Shown: piece after piece, positions 9,740-19,171 of the stretch
Layout: the number at the start of each line of letters is the position of its first letter
How positions within the stretch are numbered: position 1 is the stretch's first letter
Origin: Akkermansiaceae bacterium UBA7331
GTDB lineage: Bacteria > Verrucomicrobiota > Verrucomicrobiia > Verrucomicrobiales > Akkermansiaceae
NCBI GenBank assembly: GCA_002471255.1
Contig: DKPP01000005.1
Location: 35,649-99,648, forward strand
Direction: 5' to 3'
DNA: 64,000 nt
Made by a program: the position numbers and the translations under genes
Notes under the pieces: model-generated
The model's database searches: none
The model's input: only the letters and a program-made list of their open reading frames with translations
What the model was told of the DNA's origin: nothing

Positions 9740-10501
9740 ATGAAATACTCAGCTAAGCAAATATCGGGTCTATATCTAAGTATCGGATTGGGCTTTTTAT
9801 CAATCCTTTTCACATCTTGTTCGTCTGATTTTGATAAGATTCCTAAAACAGGTTTTATTGACAAATGTGAAAAAAATACTAACTCCTTAGTGCCCTTTGA
9901 TGCTTTAGTCGGCTATGACCATCCTAAAGAATGGAACGATCGCATTAATGGCGTGAATGGGAAAAAACAGTATGTTTATTTAGCACCGGTTGACATTTCC
10001 CATGTGGACGCCGATACATTAAAGCATGTTAATCAGGAAAATTTGAAAAAATTGGGAGATTATTTTAATGAGCGTTTAGCCTTTTATATGAATCAAGCGG
10101 CGAAGAAAAATCCTAACTTTGTTGTTTTGAATAAAAAAAATAAACAAACAGCAGTGATGCAGGTAGCTATTATTAGCGTAGCTCCTACTAAAACATCTGC
10201 CGGAATTGCAAAAACCGTTTTAGGTTTTGTTAAATTAGGCTTTCTTGTAAAACCGGCATTGTCTAAAGGTCATATTGTGATGGCCGGTAGAGTTACCGAT
10301 CGAAATGGTAAGATGTATATGGAATTTGCTGATTATGAAAAAGATCATTCATCTGTTTTAGGTATTGATGCAAAAGATTATGAGCATTATGCACATCATC
10401 GTACAAATATTGATCAATGGGCGAAAAATATAGCAGATGTTTTTTCAACTCCATATGAGCATAAGACGAGTAGAAAGCTAGTGTACGTAACTCCTTGGTA
10501 A
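9740..10501 (+). CDS. DUF3313-family lipoprotein
   Basis: This 253-residue protein has an N-terminal hydrophobic segment ending in a lipobox (LFTSC), so it is predicted to be a lipid-anchored envelope protein. The region KKQYVYLAPVDISHVDAD, followed by a FNERLAFYMNQAAKK helix and an AGRVTDRNGKMYMEFAD strand pair, fits the DUF3313 family, which has no known biochemical role. It is divergent from the HzsA-like gene, with 132 bases between the two starts that must hold both promoters. A strong hairpin terminator follows at 10528. The gene appears monocistronic. Confidence 0.75.
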   Translation: MKYSAKQISGLYLSIGLGFLSILFTSCSSDFDKIPKTGFIDKCEKNTNSLVPFDALVGYDHPKEWNDRINGVNGKKQYVYLAPVDISHVDADTLKHVNQENLKKLGDYFNERLAFYMNQAAKKNPNFVVLNKKNKQTAVMQVAIISVAPTKTSAGIAKTVLGFVKLGFLVKPALSKGHIVMAGRVTDRNGKMYMEFADYEKDHSSVLGIDAKDYEHYAHHRTNIDQWAKNIADVFSTPYEHKTSRKLVYVTPW

Positions 10502-10527
10502 AAGTTTTATTCACAAATGCCTTTGTT

Positions 10528-10556
10528 AAGACCATGTTATACATGGTCTTCATTTT
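10528..10556 (+). terminator. Rho-independent terminator after DUF3313 gene
   Basis: There is a perfect 9-bp stem (AAGACCATG / CATGGTCTT) with a 5-base loop, followed by a T-rich stretch. Confidence 0.8.
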
Positions 10557-10622
10557 TATACAATCTTAGAAAATAGGAAACCCTGTAACGATAAATCGCT
10601 ACAGGGACTCAACTAACTACCT

Positions 10623-10697
10623 ATGAAAACAGTTACTACCCTCATCATTAATGAAGCTCTCAAATTCTTCATCATGAAGCAGTGTCTGCAGAGATAG
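10623..10697 (+). CDS. Candidate 24-residue small ORF
   Basis: An ATG at 10623 opens a 24-codon frame (beginning MKTVTTLIINEALKFF) that ends in TAG at 10695-10697. It sits 16 bases after the 10581-10606 stem-loop and is followed by a terminator. There is no clear Shine-Dalgarno sequence. Coding status is uncertain because the length is within chance expectation. I list it because it is the only plausible product in this isolated transcript. Confidence 0.22.
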   Translation: MKTVTTLIINEALKFFIMKQCLQR

Positions 10698-10760
10698 ATA
10701 TATAATAAACTGGACAAGCGTTCAAGAGATTTTTATTTAGCTTTTGTCATAACACTTATT

Positions 10761-10788
10761 AAATCCTTATGCAGAAAGGATTTTTTTT
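10761..10788 (+). terminator. Rho-independent terminator
   Basis: A perfect 8-bp stem AAATCCTT / AAGGATTT is followed directly by a run of T. It closes the small 10561-10790 unit and lies in front of the convergent DUF4126 gene. Confidence 0.75.
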
Positions 10789-10845
10789 AACATTTTGTCT
10801 AATAATCTCTGAACGAGTGTACAAAATTGTTGTATGATTCTACAT

Positions 10846-11436
10846 TTATTTGACCAAAATGGTGCTTTTCCCTGATGAACGTAATTTACGTTTAATGGTA
10901 ATGATGAGCCAAATGCAAAGAATCACCCCAATAATAGCCAACAAACCCATGAGATAAGGGAAGATAATAGCAAGTAAACTTGTAGCTATAGAGCTTAGTA
11001 ATTCAAAAAGAGAAAATGAACTATTTGCCACGCCTCCGGTTGTAGCTGTGCTGGTGGCTCTTAATGCCATGGTGCCTGTATGGATAGCTGCAGCAGTTCC
11101 TCCTCCCATAATCAGAGCTAAAGTCCATTGTAATGCAGGGTTTATTTCTACCAGCATGGAAGAAGTTAGGATTGTCGCTGCAATAATAGCGGCCGGTCCC
11201 ATAATGGTATCTAATATATTATCAACCCACGGTATGAAATAGGCTAATACCTCGATTGCGGTTGCACTGGCTAATATGGAGATGGCGATTGGACTTTCAA
11301 TCCAAAGAAAATTATCCGATAACGTGATTAAATCGTATTTGGAAGCAAGGGCAACGATCAAAGCCGGTACGAAAACTCTAAACCCACAGGCAGCGCTTAA
11401 TCCAATTCCAAGCATAAGACCTAATAATAATTCCAT
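10846..11436 (-). CDS. DUF4126 integral membrane protein
   Basis: This is a 196-residue, very hydrophobic protein with about five or six membrane spans. The start MELLLGLMLGIGLSAACGFRVFVP, with the GFRVFxP motif, is the signature of DUF4126 proteins, and the FIPWVDNILDTIMGPAA segment is also typical of the family. A short basic tail (IKRKLRSSGKS) is cytoplasmic by the positive-inside rule. The function is unknown. The gene stands alone between the small transcript unit and the beta-galactosidase gene, which is divergent from it. Confidence 0.85.
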   Translation of the reverse strand: MELLLGLMLGIGLSAACGFRVFVPALIVALASKYDLITLSDNFLWIESPIAISILASATAIEVLAYFIPWVDNILDTIMGPAAIIAATILTSSMLVEINPALQWTLALIMGGGTAAAIHTGTMALRATSTATTGGVANSSFSLFELLSSIATSLLAIIFPYLMGLLAIIGVILCIWLIITIKRKLRSSGKSTILVK

Positions 11437-11591
11437 GTAATAGGAAATAATGGAATATAGCTCAAATGTCGAGCCATGATATATTTGTCATGACGCAACA
11501 TAATGAAAGATTCACTGAATCAATGTAGTAAAAGTGTTAGGGTTCTTTTTCAATATTTAACTTTGAGCCTTATAGTAGATCTTTATATCTT

Positions 11592-14500
11592 ATGAGCACC
11601 TCCATGACTAAGCATATATTTCCTATTGCTACTTGTGTAGCGTTAACGATGAATTATTCGTTAGCTGCACCGGAATGGGAGAATGAAACCATTACCCAAA
11701 TCAATAAAGAAGCACCTAGGTCTTCTGTTATGCCTTTAGGGAAAATGACTTTATCTTTAAATGGTGATTGGAAATTTAAGTTTTCCATGAAACCTGAAGA
11801 TAGACCGCAGGATTTTTATAAAAATAACGCCGATTTATCGAACTGGGATACGATTAAGGTGCCATCAAATTGGCAGCTTGCTGGATATGGTACACCCATT
11901 TATACAAATGTGGGTTATCCGTTTAAAATTGATCCTCCTCGCGTGACTTCCGAGCCACCCCGTGATTGGCCGTCTTTTGAGGAAAGAAATTCCGTAGGCT
12001 CCTATCGCCGTGATTTTGTTTTACCGAATGATTGGAAGAAAAAAGAAGTATTTGTTAGATTTGATGGTGTTGAGTCTGCCTTTTATTTATGGATTAACGG
12101 CGAAAAAGTTGGTTTCTCAGAAGATTCCTACACGGCTGCCGAGTTTGATATTACGAAATATCTAAAGCCGGGAAAAAATACGATTTCAGTTGAAGTTTAT
12201 CGTTGGAGTGATGGCTCCTATCTAGAAGGGCAAGATTTTTTCCGCCTTTCAGGCATTTTTCGTGACGTCACTCTTTTTGCCACACCTAAAGTAGCCGTGC
12301 GTGATGTATTCTTCCGTGCATCATTAGCTAAACCCGCTTATACGACAGGTGATTTAAATGCGGATTTTATTATTCATAATTATTCTGATAAAGAAGCAGC
12401 TCCGGCTAAGCTTCAAGTAACTATTCAAGGTTTGGGTGATAAGGTTTTGGATGTGCCTTCCATCCCTGCCGGCAAAGACGTGACCGTGAATTGGAAAGCT
12501 CAGTATCCCAACGTAAAACCTTGGACCGCTGAAACTCCTAATCTCTACCCGGTAACTTATACCTATAATAATCAAGATGCTAGAACCTTTAATATAGGCT
12601 TCCGCACTATTGAGGTAGGTCCTAAAGGTCAATTGTTGGTCAATGGTAAATCAGTGATTTTAAAAGGTGTGAATCGTCATGAAACTCATCCGGATCTTGG
12701 TCGTGCCATTACTAAAGAGATCATGGAGCAGGACATACAAATCATGAAGAAGAATAACGTTAATACCGTGCGTAATTCTCACTATCCAAATCATCCTTAT
12801 TGGTATGATTTAGCTGATAAATATGGTATGTATGTTGTAGATGAGGCGAACTGTGAAGCTCATGCTATACGTGGTACGGATAAAGATATTTCTCATGTGC
12901 CATCGTGGGAGAAAGCCCACGTTGAACGAAACATGGCTATGGTGCATCGTTCTAAAAATCACCCATCCATTATCTTCTGGTCATTAGGTAATGAATCAGG
13001 TAACGGTAAAAACTTTGAAGCAGCTGCAGCCGCGATTAAAGCTTATGATAATTCCCGTCTACTTCATTACTGCGAGTTTAGAGAAGGGCATCCATCAGTA
13101 GATATGGATTCTATCATGTACCCATCTGTGGATGGTTTGAATGGTAAAGGAGCCCAAAATAACAATCGTCCTTATTTTGTTTGTGAATTTGCACACGCCA
13201 TGGGTAATGCTCTTGGTAATTTCCAAGAATATATGGATGCCTTTGAAGAACATCCTCGTTTAATTGGTGGTTGTATTTGGGACTGGGTAGATCAATCGTT
13301 GCATGCTGTTGAAGGTGAAAATGGAAAATACAAAGTAGCTCCATTTAAATCTAAGACCTTAGCATATGGTGGTATGTTTGGCGATAAACCGACTCAAGCC
13401 AATTTCTGCGATAATGGTGTGATTTTAGGTGATCGTAGTTCTACGGCTAAATTGCAAGAAATGAAAAAAGTTTACCAATATGTAAACTTCGATTATCACA
13501 AAACAGGTAAGATTCAAATTAGTAATAAATATTTTCATAAGCCACTTAAAAATGCTGTATTGCATTGGGTAGTGATTCCTAATGAAAAAGGGGTGAAAAT
13601 GGAATATGGCACGATTGCCTTACCTGAGATTGCACCGGGGGCCAAATATGTAGGAGATATTCCCGTGATTGAACGTAATCTAAAGAAAGCATCGGGTGTA
13701 TTGCTTATAGTAGATGAATCTCCAAGTAAAAAGGCTTGGACTCCGGATAATTTGGAACAAAAAATTGAAGATTCCAATGCGCATCAATTCTTCCCATTCG
13801 ATAATTCCATTGATTACCCATTAGTGAAAGCATCGGGAACCATTGAAGTGGCGGATAATAACAATATTATTTCCGTAAAGGGTCAGAATGGATTTAAAGC
13901 ATCATTTACCGATGGTATGTTGTCCAATCTCACCTATGGAGATGAGACGATTTTAACTTCGCCTGTACAATTCCAAGTTATGCGCGCTTACGTGGATAAT
14001 GACGCTTGGATACGTGGTGAATGGCAAGGTAAGCAATTGCAAAATCTGAAGTCAACTTGCGAATCAATGAAATTGGTTAAGGTGAATCCATCGACCATTC
14101 AAGTGGTTTCCATGATGAAGACGACCAATTCAGCCGTGCAATTCCGCTATCGTGTTGTATGGACGGTGAATGTGTCAGGTCAAATTGATGCTTCTACTTT
14201 AATATATCCGATCTCCGGGGAATCTACTTTACCTCGTATGGGCTTTACAATGTCTTTGCCAAAATCATTTGATCAGGTTGAATATTTAGGCAATGGTCCT
14301 ATGGACAATTACATCGATAGAAAGACAGCATCATGGAAGGGTATCTTTAAAACCGATGTTGACAAAATGTTCTTTGCTTATAGTCGCCCTCAGGAAATGG
14401 GCAACCGTACCGATGTTTCATGGTTAGCCTTGAGTAATGGTAAACAGCCTGTGTACTTTACTTCCGGTAGTAATTCCCAAGTAATGGAAGCTTCTGTGAA

Positions 14501-15359
14501 TCGTTATACGGCTCAAGAATTGGATAAAGCGCGTTCTTTAGACAAATTGCCGGCTAAAGATAAGGTAGTGGTAAATCTTGATGTATTCCAAATGGGCTTG
14601 GGCGGTTCTTCTTGTGGACCTCGTCCTTTGACTCAGTATCAAACATTTAGTAAGCCTACTGCGTTTAATTTCTGTATTAAACCATTTTTGGGTAATGCTC
14701 AGAGAGTGGTATCTGCTCCGATTATGGTAAGAAATGCCGACAATAAAGTAGAGTTGATCTCTGCAACACCAACGGCCAATTTAGTCTATATGGTACCCGG
14801 TGGTGAGCCTAAAACATACAATGGACCATTTGATTTTAGCGGTACTAAATTGATTGCTAAGGTTATTCCTGCTCATGGTTTTATTGGTACGCCTCCTGCA
14901 GAAGAAACGTTTGATAAAAAAGCTGAAACCAAGCAATGGAAGATAGCTAATGCATCATCGGAAGAACCTAATACCGGATTAGCTAACTTTGCTATCGATG
15001 GTAAACCAAACACCTTCTGGCATACCGCTTATACCAATGCCTTGCCTAACTATCCACACTCTATAGCTGTCGATATGGGTAAAAACATTTCATTTAAAGG
15101 ATTCATTTACACTCCAAGAATGGATTTGAATAACGGGTTGATCAAATCTTATGAGTTTTCCATCTCACAAGATGGTAAAACTTGGAAGAAGGTTAAAGAA
15201 GGTAACTTTGATTACGGTAATAGTAATGCTCCTTCTATTCAGCGTATTGAATTCGATAAGCCGGTTAAAGCTAGATTCTTCAAATTTGATGCATTAAAGC
15301 CGGTTAATGGTAGCCATCCATGGGCTAATGTGGCTGAAATAACAATAATTCCCGAATAA
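11592..15359 (+). CDS. Secreted GH2 beta-galactosidase with C-terminal discoidin (CBM32-like) domain
   Basis: This 1255-residue exported enzyme hydrolyses terminal beta-galactosides. It starts at 11592 or at the internal ATG 11604 (MTKHIFPIATCVALTMNYSLAA), which makes the cleaner signal peptide. The GH2 architecture is complete: sugar-binding domain (WDTIKVPSNWQLAGYGTP), immunoglobulin-like domain, TIM barrel and LacZ small-chain-like region. The acid/base is Glu468 in SLGNESGNG and the nucleophile is Glu532 in VCEFAHAMGN. After about residue 1110 comes an F5/8 type C fold (ASSEEPNTGLANFAIDGKPN, FWHTAYT, WANVAEITI), which usually binds galactose or GlcNAc-type glycans. This suits mucin or other host glycan degradation. 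A terminator follows at 15385. Confidence 0.95.
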   Translation: MSTSMTKHIFPIATCVALTMNYSLAAPEWENETITQINKEAPRSSVMPLGKMTLSLNGDWKFKFSMKPEDRPQDFYKNNADLSNWDTIKVPSNWQLAGYGTPIYTNVGYPFKIDPPRVTSEPPRDWPSFEERNSVGSYRRDFVLPNDWKKKEVFVRFDGVESAFYLWINGEKVGFSEDSYTAAEFDITKYLKPGKNTISVEVYRWSDGSYLEGQDFFRLSGIFRDVTLFATPKVAVRDVFFRASLAKPAYTTGDLNADFIIHNYSDKEAAPAKLQVTIQGLGDKVLDVPSIPAGKDVTVNWKAQYPNVKPWTAETPNLYPVTYTYNNQDARTFNIGFRTIEVGPKGQLLVNGKSVILKGVNRHETHPDLGRAITKEIMEQDIQIMKKNNVNTVRNSHYPNHPYWYDLADKYGMYVVDEANCEAHAIRGTDKDISHVPSWEKAHVERNMAMVHRSKNHPSIIFWSLGNESGNGKNFEAAAAAIKAYDNSRLLHYCEFREGHPSVDMDSIMYPSVDGLNGKGAQNNNRPYFVCEFAHAMGNALGNFQEYMDAFEEHPRLIGGCIWDWVDQSLHAVEGENGKYKVAPFKSKTLAYGGMFGDKPTQANFCDNGVILGDRSSTAKLQEMKKVYQYVNFDYHKTGKIQISNKYFHKPLKNAVLHWVVIPNEKGVKMEYGTIALPEIAPGAKYVGDIPVIERNLKKASGVLLIVDESPSKKAWTPDNLEQKIEDSNAHQFFPFDNSIDYPLVKASGTIEVADNNNIISVKGQNGFKASFTDGMLSNLTYGDETILTSPVQFQVMRAYVDNDAWIRGEWQGKQLQNLKSTCESMKLVKVNPSTIQVVSMMKTTNSAVQFRYRVVWTVNVSGQIDASTLIYPISGESTLPRMGFTMSLPKSFDQVEYLGNGPMDNYIDRKTASWKGIFKTDVDKMFFAYSRPQEMGNRTDVSWLALSNGKQPVYFTSGSNSQVMEASVNRYTAQELDKARSLDKLPAKDKVVVNLDVFQMGLGGSSCGPRPLTQYQTFSKPTAFNFCIKPFLGNAQRVVSAPIMVRNADNKVELISATPTANLVYMVPGGEPKTYNGPFDFSGTKLIAKVIPAHGFIGTPPAEETFDKKAETKQWKIANASSEEPNTGLANFAIDGKPNTFWHTAYTNALPNYPHSIAVDMGKNISFKGFIYTPRMDLNNGLIKSYEFSISQDGKTWKKVKEGNFDYGNSNAPSIQRIEFDKPVKARFFKFDALKPVNGSHPWANVAEITIIPE

Positions 15360-15384
15360 TAGCCATCTGATTATTCCTTATTAT

Positions 15385-15417
15385 AGGCTCAAGGTAAGAC
15401 CTTGGGCCTATTTTTTT
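15385..15417 (+). terminator. Rho-independent terminator after GH2 gene
   Basis: An 11-bp stem (AGGCTCAAGGT pairing with ACCTTGGGCCT, one G-U pair) has a 3-base loop and is followed by seven or more T. Confidence 0.88.
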
Positions 15418-15522
15418 AGTAAACAAAATGTGACAGTATTTGATCAAATTCTGAGAAAATCTTATCACAATAACGTAAACATTTTTTGTTACAACGTATA
15501 ACTCATATCCTAATTAACATAT

Positions 15523-16230
15523 ATGAAAAAGAAATCCCTATGCCTTTTGGCTATATCATTGTTAAGTTTATCTCCTGTATTGGCATTAGATCATGATGAT
15601 ACTTGGACGATTGAGTCTAATCAACCTGGTACTCATACATTAGCTACAAATAAATTTTATTACGGCTTCCGATTAAATATCAGTAGTAATGAGCATACTA
15701 AAAGGTTTGATATTACACCGACATCTCCCAGTATTTATGATTATGATAAGGCTCAATATTGTAGCGTAACGACTAATGTTGGCGCTTTAGCGCAACATAA
15801 TGCTCCTGTATATTTGATTCAAACGACCCGAGACGGCAAAGTTTTAGCTGTGTCAGATAATGGGATTTCGACATTGGGTACATCTACATGGACCTTTAAT
15901 AATTCCATAGCTACGATTGATACAAGCGATCATAATTATTTTGTTTTTTCAAATACCAATAATATAACGATCGGTACACATTTCGATGATACCCATATCG
16001 TACAAGCGGGAGGTTCTCTTGTAGGTGATTGGGGGCAAACTCCCGGTAGTGAATCTTTAGTTGGCATTGGTAAGTCAAATGAGAACTATAATGTCGATGC
16101 CAGCCATTATGCACCTATTGTTACTATTCAGTTATGCGAAGGAAAACTTATCCCAGAACCATCTACTGCTACATTAGGCTTATTGGGCTTGTCGTTTGTG
16201 CTATTGAGACGCCGAGTTAAAAAAGATTAA
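15523..16230 (+). CDS. PEP-CTERM surface protein
   Basis: This 235-residue secreted protein has a signal peptide (MKKKSLCLLAISLLSLSPVLAL) and a C-terminal sorting signal: the IPEPSTATLGLLGL motif, a hydrophobic stretch and the basic end LLRRRVKKD. PEP-CTERM signals are processed by an exosortase, so the genome should contain one. None is in this window. The middle region is rich in Thr, Asn and Ser with short beta-strand patterns and matches no enzyme I recognise. It is probably a surface or exopolysaccharide-associated protein. It converges with the next gene over a shared terminator. Confidence 0.85.
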   Translation: MKKKSLCLLAISLLSLSPVLALDHDDTWTIESNQPGTHTLATNKFYYGFRLNISSNEHTKRFDITPTSPSIYDYDKAQYCSVTTNVGALAQHNAPVYLIQTTRDGKVLAVSDNGISTLGTSTWTFNNSIATIDTSDHNYFVFSNTNNITIGTHFDDTHIVQAGGSLVGDWGQTPGSESLVGIGKSNENYNVDASHYAPIVTIQLCEGKLIPEPSTATLGLLGLSFVLLRRRVKKD

Positions 16231-16253
16231 CTTAATCAAATTGATAGTATAAA

Positions 16254-16286
16254 AAATGCCTTTCCAAGATGTTTGGAAAGGCATTT
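16254..16286. terminator. Bidirectional terminator between convergent genes
   Basis: There is a perfect 14-bp stem (AAATGCCTTTCCAA / TTGGAAAGGCATTT) with a 5-base loop. A-rich and T-rich flanks let it serve both the PEP-CTERM gene and the minus-strand gene at 16309. Confidence 0.88.
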
Positions 16287-16308
16287 AAAATTTGTATTAA
16301 AAAGTTTT

Positions 16309-17094
16309 TTATTTCTCTTTATTTGCAGCACCGGATGTGGAGCTTTCCATGAACAACATGATTTCACTGAGTTCTACGGTACGACCTGATGGGTCAGGAG
16401 TGATAAGCATGATTACTTTGCGTTGCTTGTAGGTAGTAATCATAAAACCGCGTTCTTTGAACCATTGTTTTTTACCATTAGGTAATTTTTTCTCATCCAT
16501 GAGGACGGCCGGTGTCGTAGTAGATGATGATTCTAATTTGTTACTTTTACCAAACACGTAAGTTCCAAGACTAGGGAGAATAATTTGAGGTTGTTCGCCG
16601 GTTGGTGGGTTAGTTAATTTGATAACGAATGTTTTATTGGTTAAGTTGTAAAAATTGACCGCACCATAAGGTATTTCTGCCTCATTAATAAACATGATAT
16701 CCCATTTGCCATTAGCTAATTTATCAACGATAGCTAATGTTCTATTACTGATGTTGGCCGGAAGTTCTTTTTGGATTAAAAGACCTGTAGGTTTGCCCTT
16801 ATCATCTACACCGGTGTAGAGTGAGATAACTTTCATGCCTTTAGGGAAGAACACTCTTGCACCAGGAAGCCCTTTATTAATTTGGACTTTTTCAATCTTT
16901 CCTTTTTCAGTAGGCATGTAAACTTCTGATTCGATGGTCATGCCCGGTTTTTTAGTAATAAAACGAATACCGTTTTGGGCTTTGGCTTGTTGTGTGCCGG
17001 ATGGTGTTGCTGGGGCAGACTCTTGTGCTAAAGCGGCGACGTTAAATGTAGTCAAGCAAGCAAGTGAAAGTCCTAATGCTGTAAAGAAGTTCAT
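16309..17094 (-). CDS. Exported protein of unknown function
   Basis: I start this at 17094 (MNFFTALGLSLACLTTFNVAALAQ), which gives a typical signal peptide with AxA-like cleavage before ESA. The frame could extend to 17136 but would then add a charged N-terminus. The 261-residue product has no recognised domain. It looks mostly beta-stranded (GARVFFPKGMKVISLYTG, NFYNLTNKTFVIKLTNPP, GTYVFGKSNKL) and ends in a short polar tail. Residues 25-45 are Ala/Thr/Pro/Gln-rich, as in a linker. It is monocistronic, facing the PEP-CTERM gene across the shared terminator and divergent from the GH20 gene. Confidence 0.7.
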   Translation of the reverse strand: MNFFTALGLSLACLTTFNVAALAQESAPATPSGTQQAKAQNGIRFITKKPGMTIESEVYMPTEKGKIEKVQINKGLPGARVFFPKGMKVISLYTGVDDKGKPTGLLIQKELPANISNRTLAIVDKLANGKWDIMFINEAEIPYGAVNFYNLTNKTFVIKLTNPPTGEQPQIILPSLGTYVFGKSNKLESSSTTTPAVLMDEKKLPNGKKQWFKERGFMITTYKQRKVIMLITPDPSGRTVELSEIMLFMESSTSGAANKEK

Positions 17095-17309
17095 ATATAT
17101 CGTGGGGTGACGTTTCTTTAATGGGCTTGGGCTCATCCCAAGGAATGGGTTTCAAAGGATGTAATTAGCATAATATAATTGCCACGGAAAGCTTTGTTTT
17201 TGATTTCTACGTAATTTTGATGATGCCGATCAACCTTACATTTTCTTGCTTTCTTGATACATAATCCTATTTTTCTTGGTTATGTTTGCTGATTAGGTAG
17301 AGTGTTTTC

Positions 17310-18941
17310 GTGAAATCAAAGTTATGTTTATTGGGAGTATTGAGTGTCATCTCTTTGTCGGCTTTTGAGACAAAAGCCGGTATCATACCCCGACCAACCA
17401 ATCTTACTATAGACAAAAATAATGATAGTTTATTACCTAGTGAATGGAACGTAACTATTTCACCGGAGAGAAAGGATGATTTTGAGCAATTTCAAGAAGT
17501 ATTGTCGCAATGGGATGATTCGATTCGATTTTTTCAATCATGCAATAGCCCTAATCCTAACTTCCGATTGAGATATAAGCCGAATATGTCTAAAGAGTCT
17601 TATATGTTGGTTGTAGACTCTTCCGACAAATCACCTATTGTTACGCTAGAGTATGGCGATTATGCAGGTGGCTTGTACGGTATGTTGAGCTTTTTGAAAT
17701 TGATCAAAGAGGCTCAAGATAATGGTGGTAAAATGTATGATACCATTATACAAGATGCGCCGGCATTGGATTGGAGGGGTGTGATGCTTGATGTCTCAAG
17801 ACATTTTTTTAGAGTAGATGAAGTAAAAAAATTATTAGACGCCATGGCTCTTTTTAAATTGAATGTTTTACACCTTCATCTTACCGATGGCCCCGGCTGG
17901 CGATTTGAAGTCGAAAAATATCCATTACTTACCGAATTAGGTGCATGGCGTTATCCTGATCAAGGTGAATGGAATTGGCAAGGATTAAAATTTCCTAAAA
18001 AATTAGGTGAGCAAGGAGCCAATTATGGCGGTTTTTATACAAAAAAGGATTTACGTGAATTATTATCCTACGCCGATCAACGTGGAATTAAAATTGTTCC
18101 TGAAATTGATGTCCCCGGTCACTCCTTTGCCGCAATGCTTGCTTATCCTGAATTACGTTGCGAGCCTAATGATTTTGAAAACAAAGGTCAAAAAGGTCAG
18201 GATGCACTATGCGTGGGGCGTCCGGAAAGCCTTAAAATGGTGCAGGCTGCCTTAGATGAGCTTATGTCCGTATTGCCAAAAGGTAGTACGATTCATCTCG
18301 GTGGTGATGAAGTAGCTCCCACCACTTGGAAAACCTGTAAGCATTGCCAAGACATGATGAAACGTCATAATCTGAGCAGTGAAAAGGATTTGCAATCCGT
18401 TTGGCTACAGGAATTGTGTAATTACGTGAAAGGTCATGGTTATCGCCCTATGGTTTGGGATGAATGTTTAGAAATGAAACCATTGGATGACGTCGATGTA
18501 ATGATTTGGCGTGATAAAAAGCTCATGGCAAAAGCAAAATCTCAAAATAAAAAAGTAGTTCTTAGCCCATGTTCCGATCTTTATTTTGATTATTACCAAG
18601 CCGATCCTCAAACGGAGCCTAAAGCCATTGGCGGATATATCCCATTAGAGCAAGTTTATCGTTTTACCATTCCCGATGGAGATGACAAGTCCACCGTATT
18701 GGGAATGCAAGGAAACACTTGGACGGAATATATGAAAGATTGGTCGCACGTTTCTTACATGATCTGGCCTAGAGGTATTGCCTTAGCCGAGCGTGCTTGG
18801 GTAGGTAATGATAAGAATTCTGATTATGAAGAGTTCCAAAAAAGAATGAATGAATATCTTCAACTCATGGAAGAAAAGGATTACAATTTCAAAAAACCCG
18901 AATCATACCGTGGCATAAAAAATGATGGACTATTTAAATGA
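17310..18941 (+). CDS. Secreted GH20 beta-N-acetylhexosaminidase
   Basis: This enzyme removes terminal beta-linked GlcNAc or GalNAc. Translation starts at a GTG (17310) followed by a signal peptide (KSKLCLLGVLSVISLSAF). The 543-residue protein has the GH20b N-terminal domain (IIPRPTNLTI and after) and then the barrel: DWRGVMLDVSRHFF, LNVLHLHLTDGPGWRFE, VPEIDVPGHS. The catalytic Asp333-Glu334 pair lies in HLGGDEVAPT, and the C-terminal aromatic wall is in GMQGNTWTEY and WPRGIALAERAW. Substrate-assisted catalysis is therefore intact. Together with the GH2, GH16 and DUF6067 enzymes it points to growth on host-type glycans. It is followed by a separate group beginning with the small lipoprotein. 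Confidence 0.95.
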   Translation: MKSKLCLLGVLSVISLSAFETKAGIIPRPTNLTIDKNNDSLLPSEWNVTISPERKDDFEQFQEVLSQWDDSIRFFQSCNSPNPNFRLRYKPNMSKESYMLVVDSSDKSPIVTLEYGDYAGGLYGMLSFLKLIKEAQDNGGKMYDTIIQDAPALDWRGVMLDVSRHFFRVDEVKKLLDAMALFKLNVLHLHLTDGPGWRFEVEKYPLLTELGAWRYPDQGEWNWQGLKFPKKLGEQGANYGGFYTKKDLRELLSYADQRGIKIVPEIDVPGHSFAAMLAYPELRCEPNDFENKGQKGQDALCVGRPESLKMVQAALDELMSVLPKGSTIHLGGDEVAPTTWKTCKHCQDMMKRHNLSSEKDLQSVWLQELCNYVKGHGYRPMVWDECLEMKPLDDVDVMIWRDKKLMAKAKSQNKKVVLSPCSDLYFDYYQADPQTEPKAIGGYIPLEQVYRFTIPDGDDKSTVLGMQGNTWTEYMKDWSHVSYMIWPRGIALAERAWVGNDKNSDYEEFQKRMNEYLQLMEEKDYNFKKPESYRGIKNDGLFK

Positions 18942-19013
18942 ACTATCTATTATCAATAACTAAAGATATTGTTATATCACATCCTTTAACTGTAAAATTA
19001 ACCTAGAAGAATA

Positions 19014-19163
19014 ATGAAAATTTTGAGTGTGATCTGCTTGTTCACGAGCGCTGTGGCTTTAAGTTCCTGTAATACGATTGGTGGTATGGGGCGTGACGTT
19101 GAACAATTAGGCTCGAAGGTAAATGAAGCTGCCCAAGAAACGAGCAGAGCTATTAATAATTAA
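19014..19163 (+). CDS. Small entericidin-like lipoprotein
   Basis: This is a 49-codon gene. The signal sequence MKILSVICLFTSAVALSSC ends in an LSSC lipobox, followed by NTIGGMGRDVEQLGSKVNEA and a short helix. The pattern (tiny lipoprotein, NTxxGxGxDV after the cysteine) is that of the entericidin A/B family. In enterobacteria those form an antidote-toxin pair of membrane lipoproteins, but here there is only one copy. A weak purine-rich site (AGAAGA) sits before the ATG. The khpB/jag gene starts 8 bases after the stop, so the two are likely co-transcribed. Confidence 0.72.
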   Translation: MKILSVICLFTSAVALSSCNTIGGMGRDVEQLGSKVNEAAQETSRAINN

Positions 19164-19171
19164 TTTTTTAT

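Larger units (their letters stand above)
10561..10790 (+). ncRNA. Possible small transcript between two terminators
   Basis: This gene-free stretch begins just after one terminator and ends in another. It holds a stem-loop at 10581-10606 (CCCTGTA with a mismatch then CGA, pairing back to TCG and TACAGGG), a potential 24-codon ORF at 10623, and a terminator hairpin at 10761-10788. A hairpin near the 5' end and a terminator at the 3' end would fit a small RNA or a leader peptide. No known RNA family was recognised and no clear promoter could be assigned. Confidence 0.3.
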
